NCBI GenBank assembly: GCA_964399625.1
Contig: CAYNSB010000013.1
Span: forward strand, 1-64,000
Origin: CAYNSB01 sp964399625
Lineage (GTDB): Bacteria > Planctomycetota > Phycisphaerae > Phycisphaerales > UBA1924
Reading direction: 5' to 3'
Length of the DNA: 64,000 nucleotides
A program made the position numbers and the translations under genes. Positions 16,319-24,293 of the stretch are shown here, in pieces. Each line of letters starts with the position of its first letter. Within the stretch, counting starts at the first letter, position 1. Under the pieces are notes generated by a model that searched no databases, was not told where the DNA came from, and saw nothing but the letters and a program-made list of their open reading frames with translations.

Positions 16319-16828
16319 TCAGGGTGACCCGCGGGAGGGCGGGCTCGCGGGCGCGGACCCCAGCGACTTGATGTAGGCCACGAGCGCGTCGATCTTCTCT
16401 TCGGTCAGGATGCCCTGGTACGGCAGCATCTGCGGCGGGTATCCCTCGACGACCTCGGCCATCGGGTCGAGGATCGATCGCTTCAGGTACGCCTCGTCCG
16501 CGACGACCGTCGTTCCATCGGAGAGGCGGACCGTTGAGCCGTAGAGCCCCTTCATGGTCGGGCCCGGGCCCTTGTTTCCATCCACGGTGTGGCAGAGGTT
16601 GCACCCCGCGTTGGTGTGCAGCGCCTTGCCCATCTCGATGAGTTTCGCCTCGCTCAGCGCGGGCTTGGGCGGGGCCGCGGACGCGCCGGCTCCACCGGAC
16701 TTCGCGTTGATGACCTGCGTGCTCGCGGGCGCGGGCGAAGTGGTTGGCGCGGGGGGATCCCGGCGGTCGCACGCGACGAGGATGGCGCACGCCGCGAGCG
16801 CCAGGCTCGATCTGAACTGTGTGCTCAT
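16319..16828 (-). CDS. Monohaem cytochrome c, predicted lipoprotein
   Basis: A 169-residue electron carrier. The signal segment ends in ILVAC (lipidated C20), followed by a Pro/Ala-rich linker (25-57) and a class I cytochrome c domain with CNLCH at 76-80 for haem attachment and probable Met ligand M134 in PPQMLPY. The fold resembles the cytochrome c domain fused to some cytochrome oxidase subunit II proteins (VADEAYLKRSILDPMAEVVEGY). Its ATG overlaps the nrdR stop (ATGA), a surprising coupling of a periplasmic cytochrome to a cytoplasmic regulator. It would be anchored facing the periplasm. Confidence 0.9.
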   Translation of the reverse strand: MSTQFRSSLALAACAILVACDRRDPPAPTTSPAPASTQVINAKSGGAGASAAPPKPALSEAKLIEMGKALHTNAGCNLCHTVDGNKGPGPTMKGLYGSTVRLSDGTTVVADEAYLKRSILDPMAEVVEGYPPQMLPYQGILTEEKIDALVAYIKSLGSAPASPPSRGSP

Positions 16829-17379
16829 GCGCGCCCCGTGCCCTTGTGCTCGCTCTGGTTGCGCTCCGTGCCCGCCGGTTCGGCGGCGTTGCCCGCGAAG
16901 AGCGACTGCTGATCCTTGACGTCCCTCGGGCGCTTCTCCAGTTCGGCGATCTCGGCCTTGAGCTGGTCGCGCGTGAGCTTGAGGAACTCGGAGCGGAAGC
17001 GGATGTACGCGACCTCGTCGAGCTCGAGCAGCGCCCGCCCCACACGCTCGCCGATGACCCGGCTCTCGACCTCGCGATCGAACTCGCGGTGGAGCGCCTC
17101 GTCGATCTCGCCCACGATGTGGGTCTTGGTTTCCTCGGGGATCGCGCGCTTGCCGCAGGAGTGCTGGATGCCGCGAAGGATCTTCTCGGGGTCGAACGGC
17201 TCGCGGGTGCCGTCGCGCTTGACGACCATGAGGCGGGACGCCTGCTCGACGCGCTCGTACGTGCTGAAGCGCTTGTGGCACTTGAGGCACTCGCGCCGTC
17301 GGCGGATGACACGCCCGGCCTCGCTGGGACGCGAGTCGATCACCTTGTCGTCGTTCGCCTGGCAGAAGGGGCAAATCAA
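16825..17379 (-). CDS. nrdR: Transcriptional repressor NrdR
   Basis: NrdR senses ATP/dATP and represses ribonucleotide reductase genes. The 184-residue protein starts with the zinc ribbon (C3, C6, C31, C34; CPFC and CLKC) and RVIRRRRECLKC DNA-binding segment, then the ATP-cone (KRDGTREPFDPEKILRGI, about 54-139). The family normally stops near 150-160 residues; here a charged, probably disordered tail of about 35 residues follows. No nrd gene is in the window. The downstream cytochrome c gene is coupled by a 4-nt overlap. Confidence 0.95.
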   Translation of the reverse strand: MICPFCQANDDKVIDSRPSEAGRVIRRRRECLKCHKRFSTYERVEQASRLMVVKRDGTREPFDPEKILRGIQHSCGKRAIPEETKTHIVGEIDEALHREFDREVESRVIGERVGRALLELDEVAYIRFRSEFLKLTRDQLKAEIAELEKRPRDVKDQQSLFAGNAAEPAGTERNQSEHKGTGRA

Positions 17380-17405
17380 CGTCGTTGCTCCGGCGTGTGG
17401 GCGGC

Positions 17406-17420
17406 GGACATGGTAACACC
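17406..17420. promoter_or_regulatory. Inverted repeat in the nrdR / DUF5684 divergent region
   Basis: A perfect palindrome CATGGT AAC ACCATG lies 27 bases upstream of the nrdR start, between nrdR and the divergent small membrane protein gene. Its position would suit a repressor or activator site. It does not match the A/T-rich NrdR box (acaCwAtATaTwGtgt), so autoregulation by NrdR is not supported. Confidence 0.35.
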
Positions 17421-17500
17421 ATGGGCCGGATGCACGCCAACTCGGGGCTCGGTAGACTGCCCGGATCGCATCGGAAACGCACCCTTACCACGAGGTATCC

Positions 17501-17881
17501 ATGGAAACCGCAGCGACGCTTGCGCAGCAGGGACAGGACGGAGGCTTGGTCATCGTCATCGTCTATCTTGCGATCCTCGTGCTGGTGGTCGCCGGCTTCT
17601 GGAAGGTCTTCACCAAGGCCGGGCAGCCGGGCTGGGCCGCGATCGTTCCCATCTACAACATCTACATCCTGACGAAGATCGCCGGGCGTCCCTGGTGGTG
17701 GCTGCTGCTGTTCTTCGTTCCCCTGATCAGCATTGTCTTCGCGGTCATCGTTTCGATCGATGTCGCCAAGAGCTTCGGCAAGGGCGTGGGCTTCGGGCTT
17801 GGGCTCGCCTTCCTCGCGCCGATCTTCTACTGCATCCTGGGCTTTGGATCGGCGCAGTACCAGGGGCCCGCGGCGGGCTGA
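17501..17881 (+). CDS. Small membrane protein, DUF5684-like
   Basis: A 126-residue integral membrane protein with three spans (VIVIVYLAILVLVVAGFW, then WWWLLLFFVPLISIVFAVIV, then LGLAFLAPIFYCILGFG). The segment AGQPGWAAIVPIYNIYILTKIAGRPWWW is the hallmark of DUF5684 proteins, often misnamed signal peptidase I. No catalytic residues are present. Function unknown. The next gene begins six bases after its stop. Confidence 0.85.
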   Translation: METAATLAQQGQDGGLVIVIVYLAILVLVVAGFWKVFTKAGQPGWAAIVPIYNIYILTKIAGRPWWWLLLFFVPLISIVFAVIVSIDVAKSFGKGVGFGLGLAFLAPIFYCILGFGSAQYQGPAAG

Positions 17882-17887
17882 CGCTCC

Positions 17888-18574
17888 ATGGGCACGCGCG
17901 CTCCGCTCGAACCGCCGCGATGGTCCGACATGGGCGGCGTGTGCCCTGCATGCGGGTACGACCTGGCCGGGCTGGATCGTCCGGTGCCCTGCCCCGAGTG
18001 CGGGCACCTGTGCCCGCGCCAGCAGCTCACGCTCTGGGGTGTTCCCAATGCGCGGAGCGTGATGTCCCGTGGGCGCGTGGCGATGATCGTGCTCCTCACG
18101 CTCGCGGCGTGGCTCATGCCGCAGCTTCTCATCCAGGTCGGGCTCTTTGTTTCATGGTGGATCTCTCTGGTGGTGGTTCTCGGCGTCATCGCGTGGAGCG
18201 TCTACCTCATCGCCAGCGCTCCTCGCTCGCAGGGTGGCGCGGTTCGCATGATCTTCACGCCGGGCGGTGTGCATCTGCTCCCGGTCCGCTCGGGCGACGT
18301 CGATCCCGCGAGCGTCGCGGCCTCGTTCGTGGAGCTTCCCGCCGCGCCCACGATCGAGATCGCCTGCGTCAGCGATTCGTGGGCCAAGCTGCGCCTGAGC
18401 TCCGCGGACGGCGTGCGGGTCTTTGATGCCGGGTTCAAGTGCCCAAGGGACCAGGTCGAGCGCGTGAGAGACGGCATCTCGCGGGCGCTGAGCGACGGCA
18501 AGCCGCCGCCGGACGAGACGCCGCCATCCGAGCCGGACCAGCCCTCTGCGCCCGGCTACCATCCGCCCGCATGA
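17888..18574 (+). CDS. Zinc-ribbon membrane protein of planctomycete type
   Basis: A 228-residue protein with an N-terminal zinc ribbon CPACGYDLAGL ... CPECG (about 19-41), two membrane spans (VAMIVLLTLAAWLMPQLLIQVGLF and ISLVVVLGVIAWSVYLI), and a soluble C-terminal domain with a Pro-rich end. Ribbons of the form CxxCGYDLxGL/CPECG are common on planctomycete membrane proteins of no known role. It follows the DUF5684 gene by six bases, in an operon. An ATG at 17930 is an alternative start just before the ribbon. Confidence 0.8.
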   Translation: MGTRAPLEPPRWSDMGGVCPACGYDLAGLDRPVPCPECGHLCPRQQLTLWGVPNARSVMSRGRVAMIVLLTLAAWLMPQLLIQVGLFVSWWISLVVVLGVIAWSVYLIASAPRSQGGAVRMIFTPGGVHLLPVRSGDVDPASVAASFVELPAAPTIEIACVSDSWAKLRLSSADGVRVFDAGFKCPRDQVERVRDGISRALSDGKPPPDETPPSEPDQPSAPGYHPPA

Positions 18575-18657
18575 CCCGCTCTCGCACCCCCACGACGACG
18601 ACGCATACCGCACGCGTGTGACGGCTGGTCCACCCGCGTGCATCGATCCGCTCACCC

Positions 18658-18693
18658 AAGCCCAGCCATCTCGATGGCTGGGCTTTGTCGTTT
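18658..18693 (+). terminator. Intrinsic terminator just upstream of thrS
   Basis: A 12-base-pair stem (AAGCCCAGCCAT at 18658-18669, complement at 18674-18685, CTCG loop) is followed by TGTCGTTT. It lies 83 bases after the zinc-ribbon gene and 26 bases before the thrS ATG. The simple reading is the end of the upstream operon. Attenuation of thrS is also possible, since aminoacyl-tRNA synthetase genes are often controlled that way, but no T-box or threonine leader peptide was recognised. Confidence 0.75.
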
Positions 18694-18711
18694 AATGATC
18701 CGGATTTTCCC

Positions 18712-20934
18712 ATGATTACCATCACTCTTCCCGACGGAAAGACCAAGTCCTTTGACAAGCCCGTGAGCGGGCTGGAGGTCGCCGCGTCGATCGGCGCGGG
18801 GCTCGCTAAGGCGGCCCTGGGCATCAAGGTGGACACGGGGCAGGGCTTCGAGATGCGCGACCTTGCCCACGTGATCGATCGCGACGCGAAGGTCGCGATC
18901 ATCACCGCGGCCAAGCCCGGACAGCCCACGAGCGCCGACGCGCTGTACCTCATGCGTCACTCCGCGGCGCACGTGATGGCCGAGGCGATCCAGGACGTCA
19001 TCGGCAGGGACGTGCAGCTCGCGTACGGGCCGCCGACCGACACCGGCTTCTTCTACGACATGTACGTGCCCGAGGGGAAGAAGATCTCGACGGAGCACTT
19101 CGCGGCGATCAACAAGCGCATCGCGGAGATCATCAAGGAAGATCGTGCCTTCACGCGGTACGAGCAGCCCGGAACAGATGGGCTCTCGCGCCTCAAGTCC
19201 GAGGGCAACAAGTACAAGGTGGACAACGCCGAACGCGCGATGAATCTGCCCAGCAGCGTGTACAAGGGCTCCAAGCCCGCGTTCGCGGAGCCGTCCGCCT
19301 CGTCCCCGCGTCCCGCGAGCGCCTTGGCCCTCTCGTTCTACTCCACCGGCACGCCCGGCAAGAACTGGGAGGATCTGTGCCGAGGCCCGCACGTGCCCAG
19401 CACCGGGCGGATCGGCGCCGCGTGCGTGCTCTCGCTCGCGTCCTCCTACTGGCACGGCGATGAGAACTCCGACCGCCTCACCCGTGTGTACGGCACCGCG
19501 TTCGCCTCGCAGGTCGAGCTCGACGAGTACCTCAAGCAGAAGGAGGAGGCGAGCAAGCGCGACCATCGCGTGATCGGGCGTGCGCTGCGCCTGTTCCACA
19601 TCGACGAGGACGTGGGTCAGGGGCTCATTCTCTGGACGCCGCGCGGGTCGATCGTGCGCAAGGAGCTGCAGACCTTCATCGCGGCCGAGCTGCGCAAGCA
19701 GGGGTACACGGAGGTCTTCACGCCGCACATCGGCTCGCTGAATCTCTACAAGACCAGCGGGCACTTCCCGTACTACAAGGACTCGCAGTTCGCGCCGATC
19801 ATCGAGCGTGACGCGTTGGAGCGCCTGGCGACCTGCACCTGCGCGGAACTCATGAACCGTGTCGAGAAGGTCTCCGAGCGTCTCGCACGCGGCATCAACG
19901 AGCGCACCAAGGCGAGCACGATCACCAGCGATCGCATCGAGAAGGACGAGAGCAAGCTCGTCGAGGGCTTCATGCTCAAGCCCATGAACTGCCCGCACCA
20001 CGCGAAGATCTTCGCGAGCTCCCCCCACTCCTATCGCGACATGCCCGTGCGCCTGGCGGAGTTCGGCACCGTCTATCGCTGGGAGCAGTCGGGCGAGCTC
20101 AACGGCATGACCCGCGTGCGCGGCTTCACGCAGGACGACGCGCACCTCTTCTGCACAGAGGAGCAGATTCCGGGTGAGGTCCAAGGGTGCCTCAGCCTCG
20201 TCAAGACCATCTTCGCGACGCTGGGCATGAAGGAGTACCGCGTGCGGGTCGGGCTGCGCGATCCGGATTCGAACAAGTACACCGGCGCGAAGGAGAACTG
20301 GGACAAGGCGGAGGCGGCGTGCGTCGCCGCGGCGCAGTCGCTGGGCGTGGCCTTCAGCAAGGAGCCGGGCGAGGCCGCGTTCTACGGGCCCAAGATCGAC
20401 TTCGTCGTGAAGGACGTGATCGGGCGCGAGTGGCAGCTCGGGACGGTGCAGGTCGATTACAACATGGCCCTTCGGTTCGATCTGTCGTACATCGGCCCGG
20501 ACAACACACCGCACCGCCCCGTGGTGATCCATCGCGCGCCCTTCGGCAGCATGGAGCGGTTCTGCGGCGTGCTCATCGAGCATTTCGCGGGCGCGTTCCC
20601 GACGTGGCTCAGCCCCGAGCAGGTGCGCGTGCTGCCGATCTCCGACAAGAGCAACGAGTACGCGGAGAAGGTGGCGGGCGCGCTGCGCGAGCGCGGCGTG
20701 CGCGTCTCGGTCGATACGGGCAACGATCGCGTGCAGGGCAAGATCAAGGTCGCGGCCGACGAGAAGATCCCGTACCTGCTCGTCGTGGGCCCGCGGGATG
20801 CGGAGCAGAACATGGTCTCCGTGCGTGCGCGCGGGATCGAGAAGGACCTGGGCGCGATGCCGCTGACGAAGTTTGTCGAGGGCATCGCGACGGAGATCGC
20901 CGATCGCCGGGCGGAACTGGGCGTGAAGCCGTAA
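18712..20934 (+). CDS. thrS: Threonyl-tRNA synthetase
   Basis: Class II synthetase charging tRNA-Thr. Domains in order: TGS (MITITLPDGKTKSF, 1-65), editing domain with HSAAHVMAEA (about 84), catalytic core with KPMNCPHH carrying the zinc Cys, motif 2 region GTVYRWEQSGELNGMTRVRGFTQDD, and HIEH-type anticodon-binding domain (VRVLPISDKSNEYAEKV). At 740 residues it is about 100 longer than usual, with insertions near 190-207 (SSVYKGSKPAFAEPSASS) and before the KPMNCP motif (about 380-420). The ATG at 18712 is chosen because TGS sequence begins there; a TTG nine codons earlier overlaps the terminator stem. No Shine-Dalgarno is evident. Confidence 0.96.
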   Translation: MITITLPDGKTKSFDKPVSGLEVAASIGAGLAKAALGIKVDTGQGFEMRDLAHVIDRDAKVAIITAAKPGQPTSADALYLMRHSAAHVMAEAIQDVIGRDVQLAYGPPTDTGFFYDMYVPEGKKISTEHFAAINKRIAEIIKEDRAFTRYEQPGTDGLSRLKSEGNKYKVDNAERAMNLPSSVYKGSKPAFAEPSASSPRPASALALSFYSTGTPGKNWEDLCRGPHVPSTGRIGAACVLSLASSYWHGDENSDRLTRVYGTAFASQVELDEYLKQKEEASKRDHRVIGRALRLFHIDEDVGQGLILWTPRGSIVRKELQTFIAAELRKQGYTEVFTPHIGSLNLYKTSGHFPYYKDSQFAPIIERDALERLATCTCAELMNRVEKVSERLARGINERTKASTITSDRIEKDESKLVEGFMLKPMNCPHHAKIFASSPHSYRDMPVRLAEFGTVYRWEQSGELNGMTRVRGFTQDDAHLFCTEEQIPGEVQGCLSLVKTIFATLGMKEYRVRVGLRDPDSNKYTGAKENWDKAEAACVAAAQSLGVAFSKEPGEAAFYGPKIDFVVKDVIGREWQLGTVQVDYNMALRFDLSYIGPDNTPHRPVVIHRAPFGSMERFCGVLIEHFAGAFPTWLSPEQVRVLPISDKSNEYAEKVAGALRERGVRVSVDTGNDRVQGKIKVAADEKIPYLLVVGPRDAEQNMVSVRARGIEKDLGAMPLTKFVEGIATEIADRRAELGVKP

Positions 20935-21006
20935 CTCCGCATCGGTGCGCATGGACCGCGTCGTTGCGGTGTCGCGACGCTGCGCACGCCGTGGTAGGCT
21001 TTGGGC

Positions 21007-22635
21007 GTGCCCCAGTCGTTCGCCATCTTCGCCTTCGCGATCGTGTGGCTGTTGATGTCCGCGATGCTGCTGCGCGCGGGGTTGCGCGGCAGGCGCGTTC
21101 CTGCCCCGCCGTGGTGCGCCAAGTGCCGGTTCGATCTTTCGGGTTTGAACGCTCCTGCACGCTGCCCCGAGTGCGGAGCGGACCTGGGCGCCCCACAGGC
21201 CGTGAACGATTGGCGGCGCGTCCGCCATCGCGTGCCGCTGGTCATGGGGCTGATGGGTCTCGTGCTCGGGCTTGGTGCGCTGGGATTCATCGGCGTGCAG
21301 GCAACGACGGGCTTCAGCTGGTACCACATCGTGCCATCGCGCATCCTCTCCTCGTGGGTGCGGAGCGCGTCCGGGCCCGACGCGGATCGCGCGCTGGGCG
21401 AGCTCCAACGCCGACAGTCGATCAAGCGCTTGTCGGTCGAGGATGAGGCCCGGCTGCGCGGGGCGCTCTTGGCGCGCATCGTGGACGAGGGCGCGACGTG
21501 GACCGCGGCATTGCAGGACGAACTGTGGATCGAGTACTGCAGTGGCGCGATGACTGAGGCGGAACGGAACGCATATGTGCGTGCGATGGATCAGTCGCTG
21601 CAGTTGGTCGTTCGCCCTCGTGTGAAGGCCGGTGTACCGCTGCCGGCTGTGATGAAGCAGGCTTCGTTTCGCGTCGGGCCCGCCACATACACGTCGAGCA
21701 CGCTCTACGTGAAGTACCAACAGATGCCCGCGCGCATTCTGCGTGGTGGCGTTCCGATCGAGGTGCGGGCACCCGGCTGGTCACAAGGGGGAGGGTCCTT
21801 CGGTGTTTCGTCGAACTCGCAATCTTCCTTCGGACTTTCCATGCCATCCGTGGAGGAGCCTGGGGACTACACCCTCGAGGTGACGTACAAACTCCAAGTC
21901 GATGCGACGCAGCTCACGCCGCAGCCAGTCGCACAACCATGGTCCATCACACGATCCGCTCCGTTCACAGTCGTCAACGGTTCAACGGTGCGAGCAACCG
22001 CTCGCGATGAGCAGACCGAGGCCCGGATACGAGCCGGCGTCAGGATCGAAGGGGTGATCGTTGAGACCGTGAATTACATGTACGACAAGGACATGCGGAC
22101 GCCAGTCGGCGTTCGCGTGAGCGTTCCGGTCAGGTTCGATGCGTCGGCCCTGCCGTTGGCGTTTCGGGCGATCGTGCGACCCAGCGAGAATCGCACGGGC
22201 CTTTCGCTGGGGGAGATCGAAGCGGGAATGCTCGCCGCAGCGGACCCCCGCGGGGTCTGGTCTGACTTTTGCAACGCGGGCGCGTTCCGTGAATGGCGAG
22301 AGCTTGCGGTCTCGCACGCGCCCCAGAATCCGGGAACATTCAACGTTGCCACGGCGTTTCCGTTGGGAGACTTGCGCGTGGATGTCGTCCTGGTTCCCGA
22401 TGCCGATGCCGCAGAGCGCACGACGAACGTCGTTGAGTTCCCCAACTGCGAACTGACGTTCCGCGGCGTGCCGGTGTACGTGCTCCCGGAAGGGTCGCGA
22501 TCAACACGTGCAGGCAACCTTCCTGCCTGGCGTGGCCCGAGCGACGTCCGTTGGATCGAACCTGCTGGCGTGGCCCCGACCGACGTCCGTTGGATCGAAG
22601 TTCCGCCGACGATGGCACCAGCGAGCAAGCCCTAG
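21007..22635 (+). CDS. Zinc-ribbon membrane protein with large exported domain
   Basis: A 542-residue protein: N-terminal span (FAIFAFAIVWLLMSAMLL), zinc ribbon CAKCRFDLSGL...CPECGADLG (about 37-60), a second span (VPLVMGLMGLVLGLGALGFI), then about 430 residues of mostly beta-type sequence of unknown fold. Near the C-terminus a 12-residue unit repeats (SDVRWIEPAGVAP / TDVRWIEVPP; DNA copies near 22541 and 22577). The GTG at 21007 is the likely start; a TTG two codons upstream is possible. It shares the ribbon-plus-membrane plan of the gene at 17888. No function recognised. Confidence 0.78.
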   Translation: MPQSFAIFAFAIVWLLMSAMLLRAGLRGRRVPAPPWCAKCRFDLSGLNAPARCPECGADLGAPQAVNDWRRVRHRVPLVMGLMGLVLGLGALGFIGVQATTGFSWYHIVPSRILSSWVRSASGPDADRALGELQRRQSIKRLSVEDEARLRGALLARIVDEGATWTAALQDELWIEYCSGAMTEAERNAYVRAMDQSLQLVVRPRVKAGVPLPAVMKQASFRVGPATYTSSTLYVKYQQMPARILRGGVPIEVRAPGWSQGGGSFGVSSNSQSSFGLSMPSVEEPGDYTLEVTYKLQVDATQLTPQPVAQPWSITRSAPFTVVNGSTVRATARDEQTEARIRAGVRIEGVIVETVNYMYDKDMRTPVGVRVSVPVRFDASALPLAFRAIVRPSENRTGLSLGEIEAGMLAAADPRGVWSDFCNAGAFREWRELAVSHAPQNPGTFNVATAFPLGDLRVDVVLVPDADAAERTTNVVEFPNCELTFRGVPVYVLPEGSRSTRAGNLPAWRGPSDVRWIEPAGVAPTDVRWIEVPPTMAPASKP

Positions 22636-22823
22636 CGCCGCATCGACCTGGCATTCGCGCACGTGGACGGCTTGCGCAGCCCCTCGCTCAGGGTGAGCCC
22701 CGCCCCGATGAGCGTGCACGCCGCAAGAAGCACGATGGGGAGATCGATCCGATCGCGGAGCGTCCAGAGGAGCACGATCCATCCCGCCACCAGGCCGGCC
22801 AGCAGTGCGTACGAGGTTCGCAT
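22632..22823 (-). CDS. Small two-span membrane protein
   Basis: A 63-residue protein, MRTSYALLAGLVAGWIVLL then RIDLPIVLLAACTLIGAGLTL, with a short basic end. GGGAGG seven bases before the ATG at 22823 supports the start. It converges on the preceding gene and overlaps it by four bases at the stop codons. No family recognised; short length limits certainty. Confidence 0.6.
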   Translation of the reverse strand: MRTSYALLAGLVAGWIVLLWTLRDRIDLPIVLLAACTLIGAGLTLSEGLRKPSTCANARSMRR

Positions 22824-23058
22824 CACGGTCCTCCCCATTCGAGCCGGGCGTCCGCGAACGTCCAGGCCTCTCAAGAGGATGCTCGAGGGCTTGCCTCCCG
22901 TCGGCGCGTGTTCAGCGGCGAGTATGGACGGCGGACGTCACCCTGCCAGGAGATTTCCCAGTGCCCCAGCCACCAAGCAATCCACTGGAGATCCACGGCA
23001 ACCGACACCATCCCCCGAACGACTGGCGTACGGCGCGCTCGTAGCATGGAGGCCCGGT

Positions 23059-23077
23059 CCGGCGCGCTTTGCGCCGG
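23059..23077 (+). promoter_or_regulatory. Hairpin in the bactofilin leader
   Basis: CCGGCGC and GCGCCGG pair around a five-base loop 32 bases upstream of the bactofilin ATG. It could act in the 5' leader or mark the end of an upstream transcript, but no T-run follows. Confidence 0.3.
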
Positions 23078-23109
23078 CGGGAGTACCCATTTTCCTTGGA
23101 GGCACTGAC

Positions 23110-23520
23110 ATGCCGGACCCCACCCAGACCACCGTTATCGCCGCCGACACGAAGATCAAGGGCGAGATGTCGTTCGAGAACACCGCCCGCCTGCTCGGTC
23201 AGTTCGAGGGCAAGATCAACGCCAAGGGCGAGCTGCAGATCGCCGACGGCGCCGCCTGCCGCGCGGCGGTTGAGGCGGGCAAGGTCATGGTCGATGGTCT
23301 CGTCGAGGGCAACATCAACGCGCGCGAGAAGGTCGAGCTGACCGGTCGCGCCAAGATGAAGGGCGACCTGATCGCGGCGAAGCTCGTTGTGGCCGAGGGC
23401 GCGTCGTTCGTGGGCCATGTGACGGTCGGGCCCGAGGCCGCGAAGGCCGCCCCGCACACCGCCGGCGCGCCGTCGATCACCGAGCCCAAGCCGGACCAGG
23501 GCGCGAACATCCGTCGTTAA
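23110..23520 (+). CDS. Bactofilin (polymer-forming cytoskeletal protein)
   Basis: A 136-residue bactofilin: small beta-helix proteins that self-assemble into filaments at the membrane and influence cell shape, stalks or envelope enzymes. The core has repeating beta turns (IKGEMSFENTARLLGQFEGKI, GELQIADGAACRAAVEAGKV, VDGLVEGNINAREKVELTG, AKMKGDLIAAKLVVAEGA), with unstructured ends. TTGGAGG lies eight bases before the ATG at 23110. A second bactofilin-like gene follows 125 bases downstream, so the two may co-assemble. A GC hairpin (23553-23569, CGTGCC/GGCACG) sits between them. Confidence 0.9.
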   Translation: MPDPTQTTVIAADTKIKGEMSFENTARLLGQFEGKINAKGELQIADGAACRAAVEAGKVMVDGLVEGNINAREKVELTGRAKMKGDLIAAKLVVAEGASFVGHVTVGPEAAKAAPHTAGAPSITEPKPDQGANIRR

Positions 23521-23645
23521 GCCGGGGCTGATCCCCTCGCACCACGCTCCCTCGTGCCCGATCGGCACGTGAGGGGTTCGCGTTCGTGCGCGTCGTGTCC
23601 TCTCGCGCTGCTCGAGCGCGGCGGGCGCCCGCGCCGGTCGTGACG

Positions 23646-24263
23646 ATGCCACCCAACGTCCCACCAACTCCGGGCGCTTCGGCGCCCAAGCGCACGATCA
23701 TGTGCTATCACTGCAGGCACCGCTTCGAGGTGCCGGTGCGGGCGATGTCCACGTCGTGCCCCAAGTGCTACAAGGGGCTCGTCATCGAGGACGTCGTGAT
23801 CAAGACGGCCCACGCCGTGCGCAAGGTGCAGACGTGCGGGAAGGTCCTCGTCGAGGCCAAGGGACGCCTCATCGCGACGAGCGTCGAGGCGGCCCAGGGC
23901 GTTGAGGTGCAGGGCGTTCTCGAGGGGAACGTCGTGTCGGGCGGGCCCGTGCGGATCGGGCCCGGCGCGCAGTGGAAGGGCGACCTCAAGGCCCCGAGCC
24001 TGCGCGTGGAGCTGGGAGCGCGCATCGCACGCGGCTACTTCGTGATCCCCGACGACTCGCTGGCGCCCAAGGAAGACGCGGACCCGCCCGTGGCGTCCGC
24101 GCCGACCAAGAGCAGCGGTGCCCGCGCCGCGCCGGAAGGCGGCAAGCCTCCAAGCCCGTCTCCCGGCGCGCGCCCACCCACGCGCGGCGCCAGCCGTCCC
24201 CCTACCACCCCGCCGACAGGCCCGCCCCAGGAGCCTGAGGAGGACGAGGACAGACTGCTGTGA
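23646..24263 (+). CDS. Bactofilin-like protein with N-terminal zinc ribbon
   Basis: A 205-residue protein, from the ATG at 23646, with a zinc ribbon CYHC...CPKC (about residues 19-44), then a bactofilin-type beta-helix (VRKVQTCGKVLVEAKGRLI, GVEVQGVLEGNVVSGGPVRIG, AQWKGDLKAPSLRVELGA), and a Pro-rich acidic tail (last 60 residues). The ribbon-bactofilin fusion is not the standard form, and pairing with a plain bactofilin next door suggests a shared structure with a targeting or metal-sensing part. Frame stays open upstream to a GTG at 23586, so the N-terminus is uncertain. Confidence 0.8.
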   Translation: MPPNVPPTPGASAPKRTIMCYHCRHRFEVPVRAMSTSCPKCYKGLVIEDVVIKTAHAVRKVQTCGKVLVEAKGRLIATSVEAAQGVEVQGVLEGNVVSGGPVRIGPGAQWKGDLKAPSLRVELGARIARGYFVIPDDSLAPKEDADPPVASAPTKSSGARAAPEGGKPPSPSPGARPPTRGASRPPTTPPTGPPQEPEEDEDRLL

Positions 24264-24293
24264 GGCGCAGTAGGCATGCTCGTGCGAAGCCGC

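Noticed and set aside
17406..17420. NrdR box at the CATGGT palindrome
   Set aside because: The spacing and bases differ from the known A/T-rich NrdR box, so it is listed only as an unexplained repeat.
18652..21720. A 1022-codon open frame antisense to thrS
   Set aside because: A high-GC shadow frame with unlikely composition (rich in Arg, His and Ala); thrS has all family motifs on the other strand.
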